64,000 nucleotides of DNA from Candidatus Zixiibacteriota bacterium (GTDB lineage: Bacteria; Zixibacteria; MSB-5A5; GN15; FEB-12): positions 113,486 to 177,485 of the forward strand of contig JAVEYB010000003.1 in the NCBI GenBank assembly GCA_034003725.1. The letters run 5' to 3'. The notes below the pieces were generated by a model. The model ran no database searches. It had not been told where the DNA came from and saw only the letters and a list, made by a program, of their open reading frames with translations. Positions 10,401 to 17,261 of this stretch are shown one piece after another; the stretch's first letter is position 1, and each line of letters begins with the position of its first letter. A program made the translations under genes and the position numbers.

Positions 10401-13400
10401 ATTCGCGTGCCCCTCCTTGGACTGTCGCCCGCTGATGCCGTCGTGACAGTATCCAACGGCGGAACGTACGACCCCCAGACGGGCGAGCTCGTGTTGCGCA
10501 TTGAAGAGTATGGCACAACCGTGTTCGCAGTCTCCGCGACATCACCCTGCGGCGAAGCGAGCTGCGAGATTGTCGTCAATGCGGGCCAGTATATGCCGCC
10601 GATGGTCTTTTGCCCGGACGACGTCGACACCGCTCTGTGCTTCTCCGAAACGACCCAGGATGTCTGTCTGCCGATTACTATCAGCGGAATGTATACCGAT
10701 ATCGTGATCGATCCGATCGGGACTTACGTCGACGGCGCCATCTGCATCCCGGTCGACACGCTCGGCACGTATCTGATTTCCGTGAAAGTGCTCAACGACC
10801 GTGACACCGCCTCCTGCAGTTTCACGCTGACCAACCGCGAGGGAATCCTGCCGGCTATCGAACTGGTCGCTGAGTATACGGCCGAATTGTGCGGACCGGA
10901 TACTATCTGTCTGCCCTATTCGATTACGGCCGGAGATTTCCCGATAGAGTCCGTAACCCCGACCGGCGGATACCTCAGCGACGGCAACCTGTGCGTCGTG
11001 ATAGGAGAGACCGGCACCTACAACGCGAGCATTGCGGTCGTCGACTCCTGCGGTAATCGGGTCACCGCCAGTGTTACCATTACCGCCGAGGTAAACCAGC
11101 CTCCGGTCGTACAGCTTCCCGACGACTTTGAGACCCTGATCTGCGCCGGTGACAACCAGATTTGTATTGATGCGGTTGTTACCGACGGCAATCTGACCGA
11201 TGTCACAACCAGCCTCGGTACGTACGACGCTCAAACCGGACAGGTGTGCTTCATGACCGAAGGTCCCGGGCAGTACACTGTATTAGTGACGGCCACCGAC
11301 GCCTGTGGGGCTACGGCTTCCGACGAAGTAGTCGTTACGGTCAGCACCAATACCGCTCCGACCGTCAGTATCGACCCGTCCGATACCACCATCTTCGTGT
11401 GCAGCCCGTCGCAGATTTGTCTCGACGTCGCGGTAGACGACGCGGAAGGGAATATCGCCTCGGTCACGACTAATCGCGGTAAGTACGCCAATGGCCAGGT
11501 CTGTTTCTTCCCGTATTCAATGGGTACCTACCAGATCATCGTGACGGTAACCGATGAGTGCGGCGAACAGGCCGTGGACACGGCCACCGTGCAGGTCCAG
11601 ACCGAGCAGAACGTCAACCTGAGCTGCCCCGGCGACACGAGTGTCTTCCTCTGCGAACCTGATACGATTCGCTTCCCGATCGGTGGAGTCCCGGCCGGCG
11701 CTCAGATCACCCTCCAGGGAACCAACGTCCACTGGGATGCCTCGACCAGCTCGGTATGGTTCTATTCCGACTGCTGTATCGAGAACACCATCCGCGTCAC
11801 TGCCACGACGGATTGCGGCAGCTACCAGTGCGAATTCACCGTGTACGTGCAGACCAACAGCGCGCCGCTCGTGACGTTGCCGCAGGACACCACCATCGTC
11901 CAGTGCGAACCGGAGCCGATCTGTATCCCGGTCGGCATCAGCGATATCGATGACAACATCGTCTCCGTGTCGGTGAACAACCCGGCCTTCACCTACGACA
12001 GCTACAACGGCGCCATCTGCTTCACCCCCGACACGGCCGGCATGTACCTGCTGGCGGTGACGGCTGTCGATGATTGTGAAGTGTCGCGCACCGCCACCAT
12101 GAGTATCTCCGTAGCGGGCAACCGTCCTCCGACCGTGGTTTTTGACGGCCAGACGACCCAGTTTAAACTGTGCGATCTCGAGCAGATCTGCCTGCCCGTC
12201 GTGGTTGACGACCTGGATCTCAACATCGTCAGCCTGACTGTATCGCCGTCCGGGTTCTACAACGGTGAGAGCGGAGAAATCTGCTTCACGCCGGCCCAGT
12301 ACGGTAATGTCTGTGTCTCCGTGACGGTCACCGACGCCTGCGGCCTCAGGGCGACTGATACCCTCTGCATCGAGGTTATCCCCGGCGACTCCGTGCATTT
12401 GGCCTGCCCCGAGCAGCCGTACCCGACTGTCTCCCTCTGCAGCGCCCGCGATGCCTGCGTGCCTCTCGAGATCGTTGGAGAGAACTTCGCGGTGGAGACG
12501 TCGTTCGGAAGCTGGGTGGAGGGCATGCTGTGCTTCCCGGCCGACACGAGCGGAGTCTACACCATTACGATTTCGGCCGACGCGCAGTGCAACAGCGAGC
12601 AGTGTCTCGTGACCGTTCCCGTTGAGATCGTGGAGCCGCTCACCCTGACCTGTCCCGACAACGCGGCCGAGTTCCTGTGCGGTCCGGATACACTCTGCTA
12701 TGAATTCGAGGTTTCCTCGTCCGCAACGGCGGTATGGGCTGACGGCGGGGCGTTTATCGAAGGCAACACCGTCTGCGTCCCCGTACTGGAGCCGGGCGCA
12801 AGGACAATCAGCATTACTGCCGCGAACGACTGCGATACCATCACCTGCTCGTTCACCCTGCAGTCGACCTTCAACAGCGCGCCGGTTGTCGTTGATCAGC
12901 AGGACATCACGATGGTCGAGTGCAGCCTGTTCACGGTTTGTCTGCCGTACGATGTCGAGGATGTCGACAACAACATCGCGACCGTCACCGGCCCGGCATT
13001 CGGCCAGTTGACCGACTCCGGATTCTGCTTCACGCCCTCCGCGTTCGGCAGCTACGAAATCACTATTGTCGCGACCGATGAGTGCGGCGCCGCCGATATC
13101 GGCAGCTACACGTTCACCATCACCGAAGGCGAGTATGCCGCGATCGGTTGTCCCGATGATCCTTACGTATCCATTTGCGGCGCCACCACCGTGTGCATTC
13201 CGGTCATGATCGAGCCGGCCGACGCCGAGGTCACCATTCTTCCGGCCTCCTACGACGGCTACTACGACGCGGAAGACCAGACCGTCTGTCTGAATATCAA
13301 TCAGGGCGGCGCGCATCCGATCACCGTGATTGCCGCAGCCCAGTGCTATACCGATACCTGCAGGTTTACGGTCAATGTCGATCTGCAGCAGCCGCCGGTC

Positions 13401-15413
13401 CTGACCTGTCCGGGAACGATCGATACCCTGCTCTGCCTTGCCGATCCGACCCAGGTGTGCTTCCCGGTAGGCGTGCAGGGGACCGGGGTGCAGGTTACGG
13501 TAAAACCGATCGGCCAGTTCTCCGCCGGTCAGGTCTGCCTGCCGGTAGACACGGCCGGAACCTACAACCTGACGATCATCGGAACCGGACCCTGCGGCGT
13601 AGACACCTGTCTTACGACCGTCGTTGTCACGGCGGACCAGGAGCCGGTCATAACGCTGCCTGAATTCATGACCTTTGAACGGTGCCCTGAAGATGAGGAC
13701 GCCATCTGTATCTCCGGTTTCTCGGCCGCTGACGCCGAGTCGGACGTGCAGTTGAGCCTTACCTGCGGTACCGCCGACTTCAATCCTTCGACCGGTATTC
13801 TGTGCTTCGTGCCCGACTCACTGGGCATCCACGAGTTCTGTCTCACCGCCGATGACGGCTGCCACACGGTCACCGCGACCTATCAGGTGGACATCACGCT
13901 TCGGCCCGACTGCGACGTCTGCGTGCGGTTCTCGATCGACGGCGGTCAGTGTACCCCGGTCGGCATGCGCAAGCGCGTGGCCATGAACGTCGAGACCAAT
14001 GACGAAATCGGCGGTTACGACCTGCTCGTGAGCTACGATGCGTCGGTCCTGACATTCTCCGGAGCCACGATAGCCGGCACCGAAACGGAAGACTGGGAGT
14101 ATTTCCGCTATTCGCTCAACAATGCGGCGTGCGGCGGCGCCTGTCCGTCGGGTCTGGTCCGGTTTGTCGCTATTGCCGATCAGAACGACGGGCCGAACCA
14201 CCCGCCGTCCGGCGCTTACACGCCCCAGGGTGTGCTCTTCTTCATGGAATTCCTGGTGGCCAATGATCAGAATCTCGGCAACAACTTCATACCGATCCGA
14301 TTCGTGTGGTATGATTGCGGTGACAACGCCGTATCCAGCCGCACCGGGCAGATCCTCTTTATCGACATCAGGATGTACAACTCGGAAAACATCCTGATCT
14401 GGGATGAAACCGACGACGTCGCGTATCCGGAATCATCGCGGCCGTTCGGAATGGGCGCCGAAGACGCCTGCCTCGACCTGAGCGATAAGGCGGAGCCCCT
14501 GCGGTGTATCGAGTTCTTCAACGGCGGCATCTGTATCATCGATCCGGAAGAAATCGACGATCGCGGCGATGTGAACCTGAACGCTATCGCCTATGAAATC
14601 GGCGACGTGGTGACCTTCACCAACTACTTCATCTACGGTCTGTCGGCTTTCAAGATCAGCATCCCCGGACAGACGGCGGCGACCGACGTGAATGCCGACG
14701 GCCTCACGTTGACCGTGGCCGACCTGACCTACCTGATCCGTGTGGTTGTCGGTGACGCCTTCCCGATCCCGAAGACGAATCCGTACGATGACGCGCTTGA
14801 AATCGTCACCACGCAAAACGGCGGCGTCGCGACCGTCAGTACCGACGCGGTGTCGACGATCGGCGCGCTGCATCTCGTCTATGAGATTCCCGACGGCGTG
14901 GCTGTTGATGCTCCGGCGCTGGCGGCGGCAGCAGCGGGAATGACGCTGGACTACACCGTCACCGACGATGAAGTTCGATTGCTCATTTACGACGTCGGTC
15001 ACGATAGGATCGAATCGGGCCACCATACCATTCTGACTATTCCATATTCGGGCGCCGGTGAACTCGTGCTGACGACGGCCGAAGCCGCCGACTATAACGG
15101 ACAGCCGTACGTCACGCAGAAAGGCTCGGCGCTGCCCGATGGATTCATGCTCAATCAGAACTACCCCAACCCGTTCAACCCGACCACGACCATCAGTTTC
15201 GATCTCCCGGCTGCGATGGCGTGGAGACTGGAAATCTACAACATCACCGGGGCGGCGGTCCGGTCCTATGAAGGATCGGGAGTCACCGGTCAGGTCCAGG
15301 TCGTCTGGGATGGCTGTACGGAACGCGGGGAACAGGTGGCCTCGGGCGTGTACCTGTACCGTCTGCAGGCGGGAGAGTTCTCCGAAACGAAGAAGATGAT
15401 GCTTCTGAAGTAA
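7416..15413 (+). CDS. Giant secreted Cys-rich Ig-like repeat protein with cohesin-like, dockerin-like and type-IX-like sorting domains
   Basis: 2665 residues. A signal peptide (1 to about 25) is followed by about 25 Ig/cadherin-like beta repeats of 75-95 residues (about 26-2165). Their consensus is: C..eeiCiP....D.d.nI.sv...G.Y.dg.iCF.P...G.Ytitv.atD.CG....dt..VtV..n.pP. Conserved Cys in each repeat suggest disulfides in an extracellular rod. A cohesin-like domain follows (about 2169-2330, RVAMNVETNDEIGGYDLLVS). Next is a dockerin-like segment with calcium-loop-like GDVNLN (2384-2389) and TDVNADGLTLTVADLTYLI (from 2423). The end is a FlgD-like sorting tail with LNQNYPNPFNPTTTISF (about 2580-2596). 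Start chosen at ATG 7416 behind GGAGGAAAG. Probably a cell-surface adhesin or scaffold; function unproven. Confidence 0.85.
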   Translation: MKRLGSYLAILTIVFFASAGIASADPEWVPNLTVPNDSSVVFCLPDSICFEIAGYDEDVEDTLRLTIIQPDGTRLYEKYNTNAFTRQICFEPDTAGVYMWRFRLRDRYDRWVEDTVSYTVSFNEPPTIVCPQPQTFYTCTVDTFCFTVDAMDPEFGLLTFNVLSGNATIDGKTVCVIGGEDAQFDVVVEVVDECAHADTCVVPVTIQGNRPPVVSLPADFEVALCTGEEICIPNAYADDPDFDLESVFTNVGYYDDQSNRVCFTADTTGLYTITLTAVDSCGAQDEDTILVTVTVAPSPVIDLGPDRSITLCESGEICLDGIVIDGDFSTLSIGYGEYDPEAGTICFAPDTSGVYTIFVFGRDQCEREVADTVYVTVELNAPPTISDFDDIAIHLCSPQQVCLEPTIFDPDGDIVSVVPSVGQYSDGKVCFYPYSKGLYTVVLTVTDSCGHVTTDTALVTVTTDQDINLVCPGDTTVFLCSPDTLRFPVGGIPDNATVTVGGTNANWDPETNEIWFYSDCCLENELTVTATTECGSYSCSFVVYVQTNSAPLVTLPQDTSIVACDPLDVCLPVGIGDIDNNIESVVVSGVEGAYYDDYRGTICFSAPESGVYSLTVEVTDACGEARSRSIDVTVALNGAPSISVENTQVTVVQCEPAEVCVPFSYTDDGSFEITTSFGELQLTGPGMGQICFTPESIPGTFPIGLVITDDCGSADSVTVTVTIDQAPSTEITCPVVEPVYLCDTATLTVPVEITGYTGDVTATYGQWADGVLSFLADTSGTYEITIVANADCNTDTCLLVVTVDITDPVEIVCPENRNFFFCESPQTIEIPLTINGVADDITILPETAEYVDGMIRLNVTESGEYGFTVIASNTCNTDTCEFTATVDFNVAPQIVLADDTTIVLCELPAEIQFPYHVINPDDGLIEVRTTLGIVNDSIIRFNANEAGVYEMIVSAIDDCGLVAKDTAYITIELGETVVLDCPQSPINIDVVVPETIRVPLLGLSPADAVVTVSNGGTYDPQTGELVLRIEEYGTTVFAVSATSPCGEASCEIVVNAGQYMPPMVFCPDDVDTALCFSETTQDVCLPITISGMYTDIVIDPIGTYVDGAICIPVDTLGTYLISVKVLNDRDTASCSFTLTNREGILPAIELVAEYTAELCGPDTICLPYSITAGDFPIESVTPTGGYLSDGNLCVVIGETGTYNASIAVVDSCGNRVTASVTITAEVNQPPVVQLPDDFETLICAGDNQICIDAVVTDGNLTDVTTSLGTYDAQTGQVCFMTEGPGQYTVLVTATDACGATASDEVVVTVSTNTAPTVSIDPSDTTIFVCSPSQICLDVAVDDAEGNIASVTTNRGKYANGQVCFFPYSMGTYQIIVTVTDECGEQAVDTATVQVQTEQNVNLSCPGDTSVFLCEPDTIRFPIGGVPAGAQITLQGTNVHWDASTSSVWFYSDCCIENTIRVTATTDCGSYQCEFTVYVQTNSAPLVTLPQDTTIVQCEPEPICIPVGISDIDDNIVSVSVNNPAFTYDSYNGAICFTPDTAGMYLLAVTAVDDCEVSRTATMSISVAGNRPPTVVFDGQTTQFKLCDLEQICLPVVVDDLDLNIVSLTVSPSGFYNGESGEICFTPAQYGNVCVSVTVTDACGLRATDTLCIEVIPGDSVHLACPEQPYPTVSLCSARDACVPLEIVGENFAVETSFGSWVEGMLCFPADTSGVYTITISADAQCNSEQCLVTVPVEIVEPLTLTCPDNAAEFLCGPDTLCYEFEVSSSATAVWADGGAFIEGNTVCVPVLEPGARTISITAANDCDTITCSFTLQSTFNSAPVVVDQQDITMVECSLFTVCLPYDVEDVDNNIATVTGPAFGQLTDSGFCFTPSAFGSYEITIVATDECGAADIGSYTFTITEGEYAAIGCPDDPYVSICGATTVCIPVMIEPADAEVTILPASYDGYYDAEDQTVCLNINQGGAHPITVIAAAQCYTDTCRFTVNVDLQQPPVLTCPGTIDTLLCLADPTQVCFPVGVQGTGVQVTVKPIGQFSAGQVCLPVDTAGTYNLTIIGTGPCGVDTCLTTVVVTADQEPVITLPEFMTFERCPEDEDAICISGFSAADAESDVQLSLTCGTADFNPSTGILCFVPDSLGIHEFCLTADDGCHTVTATYQVDITLRPDCDVCVRFSIDGGQCTPVGMRKRVAMNVETNDEIGGYDLLVSYDASVLTFSGATIAGTETEDWEYFRYSLNNAACGGACPSGLVRFVAIADQNDGPNHPPSGAYTPQGVLFFMEFLVANDQNLGNNFIPIRFVWYDCGDNAVSSRTGQILFIDIRMYNSENILIWDETDDVAYPESSRPFGMGAEDACLDLSDKAEPLRCIEFFNGGICIIDPEEIDDRGDVNLNAIAYEIGDVVTFTNYFIYGLSAFKISIPGQTAATDVNADGLTLTVADLTYLIRVVVGDAFPIPKTNPYDDALEIVTTQNGGVATVSTDAVSTIGALHLVYEIPDGVAVDAPALAAAAAGMTLDYTVTDDEVRLLIYDVGHDRIESGHHTILTIPYSGAGELVLTTAEAADYNGQPYVTQKGSALPDGFMLNQNYPNPFNPTTTISFDLPAAMAWRLEIYNITGAAVRSYEGSGVTGQVQVVWDGCTERGEQVASGVYLYRLQAGEFSETKKMMLLK
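8307..11099 (+). repeat. Block A of an 11-repeat internal duplication
   Basis: Residues about 298-1228 hold 11 Ig-like repeats whose subtypes recur in the same order in the next block. The shift is 2793 nt (931 residues) when measured at both ends. The clearest pair are the repeats starting NLVCPGDTTVFLC here and NLSCPGDTSVFLC in block B. Within the block that pair is offset by 2799 nt, so small compensating indels exist. Confidence 0.8.
11100..13892 (+). repeat. Block B of the 11-repeat internal duplication
   Basis: Residues about 1229-2159. Repeat for repeat it is the partner of block A. For example the WFYSDCCIENTIRVTATTDC segment matches WFYSDCCLENELTVTATTEC, and both are followed by YVQTNSAPLVTLPQDT. 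The paralogues have diverged at the protein level, so the duplication is old. Confidence 0.8.
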
Positions 15414-15440
15414 AAGTCCCTCCTTTCTTTCCTCCTCCAG

Positions 15441-15474
15441 GAAAGGCGCCTCGATCCGGGGCGCCTTTCTTATT
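15441..15474 (+). terminator. Rho-independent terminator after the giant gene
   Basis: GAAAGGCGCC (15441-15450) and GGCGCCTTTC (15460-15469) make a perfect 10-bp stem with a 9-nt loop, followed by TTATT. The convergent rlmH stop is 9 nt further on, so it may act in both directions. Confidence 0.85.
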
Positions 15475-15482
15475 GACGGCTC

Positions 15483-15950
15483 TTACTTGTGGTAGTCGGT
15501 TCCGTGAAGGATACTGAACCCGCGATAGAGCTGTTCCAGAAGAACGAGCCGAACCAACTGATGGGAGAAAGTGAGGGGAGATAGCGAAAGAACTTCGGTC
15601 GCCCCCGAAAGAATTGACTCGTCAAGCCCGTAAGCTCCGCCGATCAAGAAGGTCACCCGCCCGCCGCCGGTTATAGAATACCGCTCGACCGTCTTCGCAA
15701 ATAGAGGCGAGTCACAAATCTTACCGGTGTCTGCAAGGGCGATACAGACGCCGTCACCGAGGTGCGGCCGAAGCGCGTCGGCCTCGAGTCTTTTGACTTC
15801 GACGGGGGAGAGGGAAGCGGCCGTTTTTACGACAGGCGTCAGTATTCTGACCGAGGCCCATCGCGAGAGCAGCTTCGTGTAGTGTGCGACGCCGTCGCTG
15901 ACCCACCGGTCCTTGTCTTTGCCGACGGCTACAATCGTTATCTTAACCAC
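15483..15950 (-). CDS. rlmH: 23S rRNA (pseudouridine-1915-N3)-methyltransferase RlmH
   Basis: 155 residues, full length for the RlmH/YbeA SPOUT methyltransferase that methylates pseudouridine 1915 in helix 69 of 23S rRNA. Diagnostic are MVKITIVAVGKDKDRWV at the start, the knot region FLIGGAYGLDESI, and the C-terminal SPLTFSHQLVRLVLLEQLYRG followed by a TDYHK end. The start codon is GTG, overlapping the yjbQ stop by 8 nt, so it is translationally coupled as the last gene of the eight-gene minus-strand operon. Confidence 0.95.
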   Translation of the reverse strand: MVKITIVAVGKDKDRWVSDGVAHYTKLLSRWASVRILTPVVKTAASLSPVEVKRLEADALRPHLGDGVCIALADTGKICDSPLFAKTVERYSITGGGRVTFLIGGAYGLDESILSGATEVLSLSPLTFSHQLVRLVLLEQLYRGFSILHGTDYHK

Positions 15951-16338
15951 CGCTGATCTGAACGTACGCCGTCCGGCGGCGCGGACCGTCGAATTCGCAG
16001 AAGTAGATCCCCTGCCACGTACCGAGCCGGAGATGTCCGCCTTCTATGATGACTGTTACGGAACTCCCTATCAGAGACGCCTTGACGTGGGCGTCGGAAT
16101 TGCCTTCGCTGTGCAGGTAGCCGTCCTGCCGGGGGAACTCCGTGCCCAGCTTGTGCAGGATGTCACGCGTGACGTCGGGATCGGCATTCTCGTTGATGGT
16201 GATACCCGCCGTCGTGTGAGGTACGAAACAGACGGCCAGCCCTTCGCTTACACCGCTCGACATCACGACATCATGTACCGCGCGCGTGATATCGAGCATC
16301 TCCTCCCGCCGTGAACTTGTCACTGCCAGTGTGGTCAT
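15943..16338 (-). CDS. YjbQ/UPF0047 family protein (secondary thiamine-phosphate synthase enzyme)
   Basis: 131 residues. The family pattern is complete: FVPHTTAGITINENADPDV with the conserved His and Asn/Glu, the SEGNSDAHVKASLIGSS segment, and GTWQGIYFCEFDGPRRR near the C-terminus. Family members form trimers and have weak thiamine-phosphate synthase activity, but the physiological role is unsettled. The ATG overlaps the ftsY stop (TGATG), which fixes the start; the longer open frame upstream lies inside ftsY and is discarded. Confidence 0.93.
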   Translation of the reverse strand: MTTLAVTSSRREEMLDITRAVHDVVMSSGVSEGLAVCFVPHTTAGITINENADPDVTRDILHKLGTEFPRQDGYLHSEGNSDAHVKASLIGSSVTVIIEGGHLRLGTWQGIYFCEFDGPRRRTAYVQISGG

Positions 16339-17261
16339 CAGGAAAACAGGGCGTCGGCGAACCGCTGCGGGTCGAACGGCTGCAAATCGTCGATTCCCTC
16401 GCCGAGCCCGATAAAATCCACCGGGACGCCGAGTTCCTCGGCAACGGCGATCATAACACCGCCCTTCGCCGTGCCGTCCAGCTTCGTAACGATCAACCCG
16501 TCGCAACCCACAGCGTCGGTAAATACTTTGACCTGCGACAACGCGTTCTGACCGGTGGTGCCGTCGATAATGAGCTTGCTGAGCACCGGCGCGCCCGGCG
16601 CCGCCTTTTCAACTACCCGGCGGATCTTCTTCAACTCTTCCATCAGATTCGCCTTGGTATGCAGCCGCCCGGCCGTATCCACCAGAAGAATATCCACACC
16701 TCGCGCTCGTGCGGCGCTCGCCGCGTCGAACGCGACCGAGGCCGGATCGGCGCCGTGCTGCGAGCGAATCATCTCGACGCCCGACCGCTCCGCCCAGATG
16801 CCGACCTGTTCGATCGCAGCCGCCCGGAACGTGTCGCAGGCGGCTATCATGACCTTTTTGCCTTCCGTGGAAAACCGGGTGGCGACCTTGCCGATCGTGG
16901 TCGTCTTGCCGACCCCGTTAACGCCGACAATCAGCCAGATCACCGGTTTCGAACCCTCGGCGGACGCCGGCAAGCGCCCGTCACGCGCCAGAATCGCCGT
17001 GATCTCTTCCTTCAGCAGTCCGATCACGTCGTCTCCCTCCGTCAACCGACGTTCCCGGGCCTTTTCCTTGACGGCCTCGATCAGCCGCATGGTCGCCTTG
17101 ACGCCGACATCGGCCTCAATGAGAATCGCTTCGAGTTCGTCCAGCAGGTCGTCGTCGATTTTTCTCCGCTTCACGACCTGCGTGATCTTGCCGACGAGCG
17201 TATCCTTGGTGCGGGAGAGCGACTGCCGAAGCTTTTCGAACGGATTGAAGGCAGCGGTCAC
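16338..17261 (-). CDS. ftsY: Signal recognition particle receptor FtsY
   Basis: 307 residues. This is the NG-domain form of the SRP receptor without the long acidic N-terminal domain of E. coli. The four-helix N domain (about 1-85) is followed by the GTPase domain with G1 GVNGVGKTTTIGKVA, the insertion-box motif DTFRAAAIEQ, G3 DTAGRLHTK, G4 TKLDGTAKGG and the closing GLGEGIDDLQPF. It docks SRP-ribosome complexes to the SecYEG translocon. GTG start overlaps the smc stop by 4 nt (GTGA). The smc-ftsY pairing is common in bacteria. Confidence 0.97.
   Translation of the reverse strand: MTAAFNPFEKLRQSLSRTKDTLVGKITQVVKRRKIDDDLLDELEAILIEADVGVKATMRLIEAVKEKARERRLTEGDDVIGLLKEEITAILARDGRLPASAEGSKPVIWLIVGVNGVGKTTTIGKVATRFSTEGKKVMIAACDTFRAAAIEQVGIWAERSGVEMIRSQHGADPASVAFDAASAARARGVDILLVDTAGRLHTKANLMEELKKIRRVVEKAAPGAPVLSKLIIDGTTGQNALSQVKVFTDAVGCDGLIVTKLDGTAKGGVMIAVAEELGVPVDFIGLGEGIDDLQPFDPQRFADALFS

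Noticed and set aside
11517-13316. 599-residue open frame on the minus strand inside the giant gene
   Set aside because: It is antisense to the repeats. Codon bias of the repetitive plus-strand gene keeps the opposite frame open; the translation is Arg/Asp/His-rich with no domain and no ribosome site.
7416-15413. The Ig-like repeat array as a phase-variable or slipped-strand locus
   Set aside because: Repeats are far diverged at the DNA level and no short identical tandem tracts were seen.
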